Shown here: positions 20,156 to 29,000 of the stretch, piece after piece
How the letters are laid out: each line of letters starts with the position of its first letter
Position numbering within the stretch: the stretch's first letter is position 1
NCBI RefSeq assembly: GCF_001831495.1
Contig: NZ_CP017689.1
Location: 2,542,001-2,606,000 of the forward strand
Length of the DNA stretch: 64,000 nucleotides
Reading direction: 5' to 3'
Source of the DNA: Thalassotalea crassostreae
GTDB taxonomy: Bacteria; Pseudomonadota; Gammaproteobacteria; Enterobacterales; Alteromonadaceae
Translations under genes and position numbers: made by a program
Notes under the pieces: generated by a model
The model's input: only the letters and a program-made list of their open reading frames with translations
Told to the model about the DNA's origin: nothing
Database searches by the model: none

Positions 20156-20161
20156 ATTATA
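20156..20161 (-). promoter_or_regulatory. Candidate -10 box for rfaH
   Basis: A TATAAT hexamer on the minus strand, about 150 bases before the rfaH start, in an AT-rich stretch downstream of the hydrolase gene. The -35 at the right spacing is poor (TAGAAT). A GC-rich inverted repeat (AGCCGCTT with AAGCGGTT, roughly 20112-20141) lies in the would-be leader and might be regulatory. Assignment is tentative. Confidence 0.35.
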
Positions 20162-20230
20162 TAGAACTTTATTGTCTAATTCTAGAAAATTTGTAGCTTT
20201 TTGTAATTAAATTACATAATACGTTAGATG

Positions 20231-21169
20231 CTAAGGGGTGAACCAATGTACTAATTGTTGGATAAATTTGGGGTGAATTAAATAGCCAATTGAAGAGTGT
20301 GGATTAGATCGTTGATTTCTAACGGTTAAATTATAAACCGGTGTGATGTCTTTAATGTTTTCAATAAGATTTAAGTGAAGCATTTCTTGGTAATCGTTTT
20401 TCAGTTGTGAATCATGGCTTATATAATCATCTTCAGCGGCGATATTTACCCAGTGTTTTATGTTGTTTGGGTATTTGTATTTTCCGCTGTTGGCGCTGCC
20501 CTTTAGGTGTTGTTTTACATTTTCATCACTTAACGGTGAGCCTAAGGTTATTAAGGTATCAATCTTTTTGTGTTTAATACCGCTGTTGCGGTATTCACTG
20601 TAATGGCTTAGCTTCCATAAATTATCATAAGCAATAATGCTTCCTAGGCTATGGGCAACAAGCATGATGTTTTTATCTTGGCTTAATCGTTTGGTTAATA
20701 CCTTGGTTAAACGATAACGTACGTCAGAGCCAAAGTAGCTATCGTTATACCAATAATGCTTCATATCCGGCGCTACCGCGCCAATTAAGTTATCGCCTGC
20801 GCCAAGGGCCGCAAGAATACCTGAAAACGTATCGGCAAGGGCTTCTTTAAAATGATTGGTTTTATTGATTTTGTTATAGGTAGTTTTATTAAACTGTTTG
20901 GGGCTGTAGTTTTTTAGCTGGTTAAGTGCGTCTTGCCTAGATTCGATGTCATCGGGGATGGTAAGCGAGTCGTCATGCTGTTTTAAGAACTGATTAGATA
21001 AATCACCGTAGTAAACAAAATCAATGGTAAGTTGGTTGAAGATATCAAGCGTTTCCTGACCATGATCACGTTTTATGCCATGGCGAATGGCATCAAGCCA
21101 TAACGCTTTTAAGTCCTGTTCTTCGGGTTTAGTTGCCCTGCCGTGAATTAAGATCAGAGTTTTGTTCAT
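20231..21169 (-). CDS. Alpha/beta hydrolase of unknown substrate
   Basis: A 312-residue cytosolic protein, with no signal peptide. It starts KTLILIHGRATKPEEQ (oxyanion HG), has the nucleophile elbow MLVAHSLGSIIAYD (Ser near 180), TLITLGSPLS (lipase-like), an Asp in NIAAEDDYISH, and a likely catalytic His near the end in NPHSSIGYLIHP. These fit a serine hydrolase of the DUF676/PGAP1-like sort, but I do not recognise a characterised relative. It is the last gene before rfaH and is separated from the upstream nucleotidyltransferase by a REP-like spacer, so it may form its own unit. Confidence 0.65.
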   Translation of the reverse strand: MNKTLILIHGRATKPEEQDLKALWLDAIRHGIKRDHGQETLDIFNQLTIDFVYYGDLSNQFLKQHDDSLTIPDDIESRQDALNQLKNYSPKQFNKTTYNKINKTNHFKEALADTFSGILAALGAGDNLIGAVAPDMKHYWYNDSYFGSDVRYRLTKVLTKRLSQDKNIMLVAHSLGSIIAYDNLWKLSHYSEYRNSGIKHKKIDTLITLGSPLSDENVKQHLKGSANSGKYKYPNNIKHWVNIAAEDDYISHDSQLKNDYQEMLHLNLIENIKDITPVYNLTVRNQRSNPHSSIGYLIHPKFIQQLVHWFTP

Positions 21170-21283
21170 GATGTTTTATTGTTTTTTTAGACTAATTTTA
21201 ATTTTGGTTTTAGTTTTGGTCCCTTTGAATAAAAGTAGATTAGAAACAAGGTATTGTAAATTTATTGGATTTTGGAGAAATAC

Positions 21284-21400
21284 TGGTGTCAGAGCAGACT
21301 TTAGTGAAACAAGAATAAAGTTTATGGTTATAGGCTAAAAGTCAGATCTGACACCTCTATTTCCTGAATAAGATAAAAGGCAGATCTGACCCTACTATTT
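21284..21400. repeat. REP-like inverted motifs of the CTGGTGTCAGA and GATCTGACCCTACT families
   Basis: The spacer 21170-21404 contains ACTGGTGTCAGAGCAGACTTT, GTCAGATCTGACACC and GATCTGACCCTACTATTT. The same words recur at 35833-35848, 36730-36784, 44811-44994, 49486-49578, 54861-54908, 55673-55687 and 57021-57035. They are of the type flanking the Y1 transposase at 54903-55595. Confidence 0.7.
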
Positions 21401-21404
21401 CTTT

Positions 21405-22676
21405 TTATTTAAATGCTCGGCGAATAAAATCGCTTAAATATTTCGCTTTAAACATCATTCTAAGGTGACGTTTAGCGTGTTTTAGTCTCCCAGATGAAGC
21501 AGGAAAATAACCTTCTTTGCCATAAATTACGTATATGTTTTCCCGTTTATAACCTTTTAACACGGAGAATAGATGGCCAAATTTCTTTCCTGAGCGCTGA
21601 CGTTTTACAAATAAATCAATACAGCGTTTTACGTGTTGTTTCGCTTGTTTATTAATACGTATATTCAAGGGTGTTTTTTGATTAAACAAATATTCAATCG
21701 TATATAAACTGCTAAAAAGTGGATCGCTTTTATTACAGCGATTAAAGTGTTTTTCAATATCTTGCCAGTTCAATAGTGTATTTTGGTTTTCATGAAAACT
21801 TATAATTTGCTGTAAGTTTAATTGCTGGCGCCAATCGATAAATTGTTCATCGAAAGCTCGGTGAGACAATTCACTATGGGCGATAGATAGTACAACTTGA
21901 TGTTCTGGACTGAGTTGTAAAATCGTCAAAGGGTCTTTGTCATTTGATTTTGATGATTTCGATGTATTCTGATTTTCTGGAGTTAATGTTAATGGAGCTA
22001 ACGATAATGGAATCGCCTGTTGCCAAACCTCTTTAGTAGACAACACATCACTATGTGCCTTAGATAAAGCCCAACGATGCAATTCAACGCAACAATGTCC
22101 TTTGCCTTGTCGAAACAATGCAGGTGCATGGTGATGATTTACCGCATGGATATCCATATCATCTTGATTCGGTGCATAACCCTGCTGTTGTAAAACCTCA
22201 TTGGCTTTATCTTGCAGCTCTTCTGGTACGAGTAAATCAACATCGGTCATAAAGCGATTACTTATCGGGCTAAATACACCATTAAATAAGCTTGCGCCGC
22301 CCTTAAGCATGATCACCGGGATATTGGCACTTGATAGGTGCGTACAGGCAAATAGCGCTTCTTCCATAATGCCTTGGTTACGCTCAAAGAACATTTGCTC
22401 GAGTTCCGTTAAATAGGTAATCAACTCTTCATCAAGTTGTGCCCAAATACTAGAGTGTTCCAAACTGTTTTTTAGTGCGCCAATAAGGTAATGCTGATTG
22501 GCTAACATAATAAGCGGTAAACGCTTATCTTCATCTAATAAAGTAGCCAATTGTTCGGCGTTGTGTTGCTCTGGGTGAGTAAGCCACATGCCAAGGTCGA
22601 TGAAGGTTTGTCGTGTTACCTTGTTCATTTGCACTTTGTTTTTAGTGCTTTCATTGTTGTCGGTTGTTTGGCTCAT
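21405..22676 (-). CDS. Nucleotidyltransferase family protein (NTP_transf_5-like)
   Basis: A 423-residue cytosolic protein. The active-site pattern of this minimal nucleotidyltransferase group is visible: IPVIMLKGGASLFNGVFSPISNRFMTDVDLLVPEEL, giving K-G, then R, then the metal-binding DVD (near residue 148). HAVNHHHAPALFRQGKGHCCVELHRW gives the later conserved Glu-His segment. Members are commonly found next to HprK-like kinases and PqqD-like proteins in exopolysaccharide and lasso-peptide clusters. Here it lies 51 bases downstream of such a kinase gene. The substrate, peptide or sugar, is unknown. Confidence 0.8.
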   Translation of the reverse strand: MSQTTDNNESTKNKVQMNKVTRQTFIDLGMWLTHPEQHNAEQLATLLDEDKRLPLIMLANQHYLIGALKNSLEHSSIWAQLDEELITYLTELEQMFFERNQGIMEEALFACTHLSSANIPVIMLKGGASLFNGVFSPISNRFMTDVDLLVPEELQDKANEVLQQQGYAPNQDDMDIHAVNHHHAPALFRQGKGHCCVELHRWALSKAHSDVLSTKEVWQQAIPLSLAPLTLTPENQNTSKSSKSNDKDPLTILQLSPEHQVVLSIAHSELSHRAFDEQFIDWRQQLNLQQIISFHENQNTLLNWQDIEKHFNRCNKSDPLFSSLYTIEYLFNQKTPLNIRINKQAKQHVKRCIDLFVKRQRSGKKFGHLFSVLKGYKRENIYVIYGKEGYFPASSGRLKHAKRHLRMMFKAKYLSDFIRRAFK

Positions 22677-22727
22677 ATTTTTACTTCTATTTATTTAAAG
22701 CGCTGGCTATTTTGATTCGCCGCTTTT

Positions 22728-24020
22728 TTATTCGTGGCTATTTATAATCTTATCGATAAGCGAATGCGATTGTTCACTATTGGCATAAACAAGTTTTTCA
22801 GTATGAATGTGTTCGCAAAACCGGATCAGTTGTTCGGCTTTATCGGCAGTTAGTTCAATTCCGAGCTGATAACCGCCATGAGTTATTAGCTCTAACGTTG
22901 CCATTACCGATAACGGTTCACTTGAACCATTTGCCATTGCATCAAAACGCGGGCACAACATTAAGGTTTTAGTGTCAGTTTGTACTTGCTCTGCTTTTGT
23001 TATTTTAGCGATCTGTTGTGGCCAAATATATTTTAAAATTCGCCCGTCAACGCGATGCCATTCGGTTTGCTCGGTCAATTGAGGGTAAAGCATAGCAATA
23101 TGTGCCCAACTGCCCTGCTTAATTGCCATCGGCAGCGCTAAGGGCAATAACTTAAAGTTATCGTCAAACGCGATGATCTCATCAGAATATAGGGCATAGC
23201 CTTTTGTCGATAACTCACTGGCTAATGTTGATTTTCCGGCGCCTGAAACCCCAGGTAACAATATGGTAGTTGCGAGTTTCGGGTTGTGCTCGTTACGCTC
23301 TTGTGTGGGCTGGTTATTCACTAGCGCCGCGCCATGAAAACCAAAACAATAATCCGATTGTTGATACGCTAATATTTGTAAGCGATCTATTAATATTGGG
23401 ACTAATTGTAATTGCGTTAAGCCTTCTTCTACGGTTAATCCGTTTGATATCAGCGCGTAACCCTCATCAAAAACCATAATGTGCAATACAAAGTCTATTT
23501 CAGGATTTGCAAGGTTTGGGCTATTGGCGCCCTTGTTTTTTGAGCTGGTGTCTGAGCTAGTATCATTTGAGCTAACTTCTTGTGAGCTTAGAATGATAGG
23601 TTGTAGTAATTTAGTTAATTCGTTGTGTAAAAAGTCACAATCACTGGTGATGCAAAACAGTGAATTAGTCACTTGAACGACAAAACCCGTTTGCGGATTT
23701 TTTTGTTTATTATGTGGTTTTAATTCTGGGTATTTACCATCGGCATAGGTTTTTTGTTGTTGGTCACTTTGCTCAGTAAATAACAGTTTAATTTGTTTAG
23801 CTGCAGCGCTTATTTGATCACTTGGTAAGCCACTAACGTCTTGTACTTGCTTTATCGCAAGCTCAAACGTTAAACCTTCATCAAAGGCAAATAACAAGGC
23901 AATAGATAATGGCGAAAGCTTTAACAGCGATTTGGTTTGATTAGAAAAGACAATGCCATTGTCTTCTTCAAGCCACACGCTTAATTGCTGGTTATTTAAT
24001 TGAATACGTTGATACGGCAT
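22728..24020 (-). CDS. PqqD-like/HprK-like fusion kinase (copy 1)
   Basis: A 430-residue protein with two parts. Residues 1-95 resemble a PqqD peptide-binding domain: GIVFSNQTKSLLKLSPLSIALLFAFDEGLTFELAIKQVQ. Residues about 210-430 are an HPr-kinase-like domain with YCFGFHGAALV, Walker A LLPGVSGAGKSTLASEL, LYSDEIIAFD and LALPMAIKQGSW. HprK-like kinases of this type phosphorylate peptides or proteins; in lasso-peptide loci they modify a C-terminal Ser. The central linker is Ser-rich. It is a paralogue of 45087-46421. It precedes the nucleotidyltransferase and follows a small frame and secreted-protein genes, so it may modify one of those products, which is inference. Confidence 0.82.
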   Translation of the reverse strand: MPYQRIQLNNQQLSVWLEEDNGIVFSNQTKSLLKLSPLSIALLFAFDEGLTFELAIKQVQDVSGLPSDQISAAAKQIKLLFTEQSDQQQKTYADGKYPELKPHNKQKNPQTGFVVQVTNSLFCITSDCDFLHNELTKLLQPIILSSQEVSSNDTSSDTSSKNKGANSPNLANPEIDFVLHIMVFDEGYALISNGLTVEEGLTQLQLVPILIDRLQILAYQQSDYCFGFHGAALVNNQPTQERNEHNPKLATTILLPGVSGAGKSTLASELSTKGYALYSDEIIAFDDNFKLLPLALPMAIKQGSWAHIAMLYPQLTEQTEWHRVDGRILKYIWPQQIAKITKAEQVQTDTKTLMLCPRFDAMANGSSEPLSVMATLELITHGGYQLGIELTADKAEQLIRFCEHIHTEKLVYANSEQSHSLIDKIINSHE

Positions 24021-24131
24021 AAAGGGCGTTTGAGTTCGCTTGTATTAAATGATTATTGTATGTGCTTAGGTGTATGCTTAATGCTTGCTTTAGATTAACA
24101 AAGGCCTTTTGCTAATACTAGGTTTATAAGT

Positions 24132-24257
24132 TCAATTGTGTGGATACTCACTGTTTGTCATCGTGACAATTGCTTTGTGCATTGCAGGACTATACATTTG
24201 AATAGCTTGTGTTGTTTTTATTTGTTGCTGTTTATTTTCGTTGCTGTTTATTTTCAT
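24132..24257 (-). CDS. Possible 41-residue peptide directly upstream of the fusion kinase
   Basis: An ATG at 24257, 17 bases after the stop of the lipoprotein gene, opens a 41-codon frame ending at TGA 24132-24134. It begins MKINSNENKQQQIKTTQ and ends AIVTMTNSEYPHN, with a polar, Gln/Lys-rich first half and a more hydrophobic second half. The position matches that of the TAT-type micropeptide gene upstream of the second kinase (46488-46718). No strong ribosome site is visible, and I recognise no homologue, so it may be chance. Confidence 0.35.
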   Translation of the reverse strand: MKINSNENKQQQIKTTQAIQMYSPAMHKAIVTMTNSEYPHN

Positions 24258-24274
24258 AGCAAACTACCCACAAT

Positions 24275-24862
24275 CTAATTGCTATCAGACAATAGCACCT
24301 TGTTTGCTGCAACATTAATTTCGCTCGACAATAAACTGGCTTTGTTGTTAATTACCGCTTGTACCTTGAACGAAAGACGTTGGTTATTATCCAACTGATA
24401 TCGAAAAACATTGGTATTAGCGATAACAAAATCACTTTCCAATGTTGCTTCGCCACTTTCACCAATATACACACGGTATTCTGTTACGCCACTAATGCGC
24501 TGCCAACTCAGCAGCACACTTTGCTCATTTTGATACATCGAAAACCCAAATGGTGTGGCCACCGATTGATCAATGCTAAGCTCTTGCTCTTGATCTTTGT
24601 CTTGCTCTTGCTCTCGGTCTAGCTCTTGCTCAGAAACAGGCGTTTCAACAATTGTATCGTCGTCGGTATTGTCAGCTTTGTCATCGCTTGGTTGTTCAGG
24701 CGTAACCGTTTCTGATGCGCTATCTATTGCTGGGTTATCGCTGTTTTTACTGTTATTACTTGCGCTGCCGCCGCAGCCGTATATCAGTAGCATTACAAAC
24801 AATGTGATCACTGCTCGATTAACGTTTTTTATGCGCTGAAGCGGGTTAAAGTTTGTATTCAT
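24275..24862 (-). CDS. FN3-like surface lipoprotein (copy 1)
   Basis: A 195-residue lipoprotein. The signal peptide ends in lipobox LIYGC (Cys about 30). An acidic low-complexity linker follows, rich in Asp/Glu/Gln (EQELDREQEQDKDQEQEL), likely a spacer from the membrane. The C-terminal 90 residues resemble a fibronectin type III fold: VLLSWQRISGVTEYRVYIGES and FRYQLDNNQRLSFKVQAVINN. It is a paralogue of 31701-32198, which has the same lipobox, linker and FN3 order. It is cotranscribed with the GRRLT-tail protein upstream. Confidence 0.78.
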   Translation of the reverse strand: MNTNFNPLQRIKNVNRAVITLFVMLLIYGCGGSASNNSKNSDNPAIDSASETVTPEQPSDDKADNTDDDTIVETPVSEQELDREQEQDKDQEQELSIDQSVATPFGFSMYQNEQSVLLSWQRISGVTEYRVYIGESGEATLESDFVIANTNVFRYQLDNNQRLSFKVQAVINNKASLLSSEINVAANKVLLSDSN

Positions 24863-24922
24863 TGTCTTCTCATTAGCGTTTTGTATTTGTGCGTTTTGTA
24901 TTTTTTGCCTATAGATCGCGTC

Positions 24923-25975
24923 TTAGTCGTTTTCTAGCACTGTAACCGTTAAACGTCGACCGTCTTGTTGGTAATAAGCGCTTTCTTCTAAATTCAAAAA
25001 GTTCAAATTGCCGGACAATATCGTCGATACGCCCGTGTCCATATTGTGTTTAATATTGTGGTCTTGAATGGCCAAAAATCGTATCACCAAGGCATCGTTA
25101 ACTACTGTTTTAGTTCCTTGCGGTAGTATAAAGTTATAGCTAAAACGGGTGTACGAAGCTTTTTCGCCACGAAAGCTATAACCGGATAAACCATAGCCTT
25201 GTGCTTGATTATTGGTGAGAACCTCACCGCTAATAAAATCCGATTGATCGGTATTAACAAAAGCTCCGTCAATAACGCCATTATCGCTGTCATCTACATA
25301 CTGCGGATTACGGTGGCTGTATACAGAAGTGCCACAATTACTGTCGGCTTCATCGTAAATGTTATCTTCGTCGCTATCTTTAACGCAGTTGAATATATAA
25401 CTGCTTAGCGCGATATCGTCGTAGGCCATTGCAATGACATTCATAGTGTAAGGCGTTTGTTCTAATAACGGGCCATCAGTTACTAAGCTTGGGTTTTGCG
25501 TATCGCTTACATCAATGATTTCTACATAAGCAATAATTGGGCTTAAACGGCGCTGCGCTTCATCGGTTGCTGGCTCAAAATTAAAATTGCTGGCAAACAC
25601 TTTAATTGTTTCACCTTCGACTACGTCATTTATGCTAAGCACGCTGCTATGGTTGCCTGGTCCGGCGCTTTGATAATTTACCAAAATGGCGCACATATCA
25701 TTAGCTTGCCAAGTGTTGATACAATCGCTGACATTAAAACTTATACTATCGCCAATAAGTGCCGTTGTTTGAAAGTCATCTAGAGAAAGCGTTGTCGGCG
25801 CATCAAAGGTCAGCACCAATTGCTGGCTTTGCATGGCAGAGTCTTTTATGTCGGCGCGAAAAATAAAGTTACTACTCGACATTGATACCTGAGCAAACGC
25901 GGTGTTTATCGTTGCAATCGATACAACAATTGAAAAACCGTATATTAATGTTGATAGAAATAGATGTTTTTTCAT
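24923..25975 (-). CDS. Secreted protein with RRLSP core and GRRLT tail (copy 1)
   Basis: A 350-residue exported protein of unknown function. I start it at the ATG at 25975 (MKKHLFLSTLIYG), because the cleavable signal peptide is then of normal length and ends INTAFA. Residues 30-150 look like an all-beta domain with a TWQANDMCAILVNYQ strand. A conserved core follows, ATDEAQRRLSPIIAYVEI, then Cys-containing FNCVKDSDEDNIYDEAD (an Asp-rich, possibly calcium-binding loop). It ends VSTILSGNLNFLNLEESAYYQQDGRRLTV. The paralogue at 32208-33140 shares the core and tail. It follows the giant sulfatase gene by 30 bases. Confidence 0.75.
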   Translation of the reverse strand: MKKHLFLSTLIYGFSIVVSIATINTAFAQVSMSSSNFIFRADIKDSAMQSQQLVLTFDAPTTLSLDDFQTTALIGDSISFNVSDCINTWQANDMCAILVNYQSAGPGNHSSVLSINDVVEGETIKVFASNFNFEPATDEAQRRLSPIIAYVEIIDVSDTQNPSLVTDGPLLEQTPYTMNVIAMAYDDIALSSYIFNCVKDSDEDNIYDEADSNCGTSVYSHRNPQYVDDSDNGVIDGAFVNTDQSDFISGEVLTNNQAQGYGLSGYSFRGEKASYTRFSYNFILPQGTKTVVNDALVIRFLAIQDHNIKHNMDTGVSTILSGNLNFLNLEESAYYQQDGRRLTVTVLEND

Positions 25976-26005
25976 TTTATAAACCATTTACCTTTGAGCT
26001 AGCTA

Positions 26006-29000
26006 TTACTGAGCAAGGACAATTTTGCGGCCAAGATTATCAACGCCTGTGAACCCTAAACCACCGGGTATAACCAAGGATATCCACTGCTTATTGGTGT
26101 TATTATCCATTTGGTTTTTATAAAACAAGCGCAGCACCAACACGTTTTGTTGATAATCATCCGGCATAGTGAAATACACTTGATAATCGAATTGATTTGC
26201 TTGCTCTTCTCGAAAACTTATACTGCCGCTATTGACCGCAGTTTGCTCGGCGACGTCGCTTAGTAGTTTTGCGGTTAAGCTTTGAGCACAACTATCATCA
26301 ACGATATCGCAATCAAATAGCGCCATCGCTGTTTTATAACCATCTAAGTGGTAGCCTTGCACGCTAAAGCTTAATAAATAGCTGTTACCAGCAAGAAACT
26401 CTGTAGCGCTAGTATTGGAAAGTACGTCAGTAACAGTTAAGTCACTAACAGTAGGCGGTACTCGATGTTGTGCTTCTTGGCGTTTAGACATGCCTTGCGT
26501 TACAAAGGTGACAAATTTCGGGTGTTCGACCGAATCGGTATCCACTGAAATAACGCCTTGGGCTGGCGAGGTATTAGTTGCTGTTACGATAAAATCACAG
26601 TGTGTGTTTGGTAATAACGTTGGCAAGCTTATACAGTCGCTACTCGATTCACTGATTAAGCCATTGCTTAGCTCAAAACCGTCACTGTTAAATTCCATTA
26701 ACGCGATAGTTTCACTGGTGCTATTCATTAAACGAATGCTTTGCGAATTACCCAAAGCATTATTGGAATCATGGGTTAGCAAGATTGCGGTTGGGCTGGC
26801 GTATATTTGCTCGGCAACATAATTAGACTGTAATTGGTTTTGACTATTGTTGTCGATTGCATAATCACTGTTTTGGCGCTGCACATTGGTTACCGTTACC
26901 GACAACGATAAATTATTGGCAAAATATGGCGTACTCACCAATGCTTCACCTTGATTATTGGTGGTTACGGTAACACTTTGACGATAACTACCAATAAAAT
27001 TAATGGTCACTTGGGCGTTATTAATTGGCAATCCATATTCATCAACAATCAACACTTTTGCATCTACCCGCATATGACCGTAGTCATCGCTTACTTGCTG
27101 TAACTCAAAGTTACTAACCCAATGTTGTTGTTTTTGCCCGTAGGTGAGTGTTAGATACGGTTTATTAATGGCTTCAACGCTATCTATTCGACCAACAGAA
27201 TTGCCCTGCTCATTTAACACAAATGAGTATTCGCTAGGGCTAATTAACAGGTTGGTAAATTCATCGGTTACGTCGGCAATAAACCAACTGTTAGCGGCAG
27301 CAACTGTAGTGGCGATTGTGTCTGATAAGCTCGGCGAGTTATTCCAGGTTAATTCATCATCTTGCCAGTTGGTTGCACTGGTATGCACATTCACCGGTGC
27401 CACTAAGTCGGCGCTGTAAAAGCTCAATTGAGCTTGCGTAATAGACTCCATCACTTTATTTGAAACATCTGAAAAGTCGTATTTAAAAAATGCCGCGCGA
27501 GCAAAGTTAGAGCCACCTATTTGGCGTAATTGCAATGATGCCACGGTTGCATAAGTTTTATCTGGGTTATTTTGACTGATATAGGTATCGGAAATTGGCG
27601 TCAATATCAGCGAATTACTGACTTGCTCAATGCTTTGCTCTAATACGTTTACGTTTACTGTAAACACTGTCGAGTGATCACCGTTTGATGCTACAATATC
27701 AATACTGTTTGTACCAGCATTCGTTTGCCTTGGCATGCCTGTCACTGTGCCATTTGCATATACACTAAGCCATGCTGGACCAGATACTTTGCTAAATACT
27801 AAGCTGTCATTGTCGGTGTTGTTGACAAAACTGCGGACACTTTCGCTAAACAGCTCAAACATTGGCGCGGTAAAGTCGCTAATCGCTTGTGTTGACAAAG
27901 GTGTCTGCGAAGCGGTTATTGTTAACGTTGCACCTTGCTCACCTATGCCAGCTTCTTTTGAATGAAAAACTGGCCTATTGTCCATCGCAGATTTAATGGC
28001 AAAGGTGATAAACGTACGTTCATGGCCTTGTGCTGTTTGCGTTGCTTGCTTGGCTTGATTTACGTGATTGGTAACATCCAAAATTAAATTACCGCCGCTC
28101 GATACCGTAACGTCATCAATTTTGTTTTCAATCAGTAATTCAGGTTTGGTGTTCCAAGTCAGGTTCATTTCATCCCAATTACTGGCGGTTGCATACACTT
28201 CAACCGTTTGATTAACGTTATCGGATGCAATTGACAACTCTGCCAGATCAACCGTGCCATTAACCTTAGATAAGTCGAATTTAAAATATGGGATATATTG
28301 ATCAGATACTTCGCCGCTAATAAACACTCTTTCATCATCGCCCAAGCCTTTGCTTGTTGGTGCTGTTTCTTTAGCATGGTGGTCATCAATAACGTTTAAC
28401 GTAATGTTGGTGACTTTGTCGGCAATAGGGTCAGTTTGTTGATCAATACCCAGTGCCGTTACGCTGTATGGCGGTAACACGATTAGGTCCGGTAATTCTT
28501 GGTAAAGGCCGCCGTTTAACGCACCGGTAGAATAGACGAAGGTTTGCGGCGCAGCATGATATTGGCGCATTAGGTTAGTTTTAGGATCAAAGCCAGCTCG
28601 GCTGAGCACAACTTGGCTGCTTGATGTATTGACTAACACATAACGAGAACCATCATTTTGAATGCCTTGCCAACCATAGACTGCATCATAGGTTTGCTCA
28701 AGCGCAGTATAAGTTTGGCTATCGCTAATGGTTATCGGTACGATTTGCTGACTATTATTTAAGGTTTGGGCAAACGCTTGCATAATAATGCCCGACGCCG
28801 ACAGGCCAAACCTAGGTGCTGTTAAATCGCCCTGCCCGTGCGTTATAGAAAGACGATCAAATGGGTTGGCAAAAGCAAAACTTGCGGCTTTAGCACCGGT
28901 AATTAAGTTATGCATTAGTATCATATCGACTCGACCATCGAGCAAATAACTTTGAATTTGATTGGCATTAAACAATGCATGCGCCCAAGTATTTCTTGTT

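Noticed and set aside
22728..24020. PQQ (cofactor) biosynthesis
   Set aside because: Only a PqqD-like domain is present. There is no PqqA, PqqC or PqqE-type radical SAM protein, and the rest is an HprK-like kinase, so the domain is read as a peptide-binding module.
26415..26822. Long plus-strand frame opposite the sulfatase gene
   Set aside because: It is a mirror of the minus-strand coding sequence and codes for no recognisable protein; the same holds for the other plus-strand frames.
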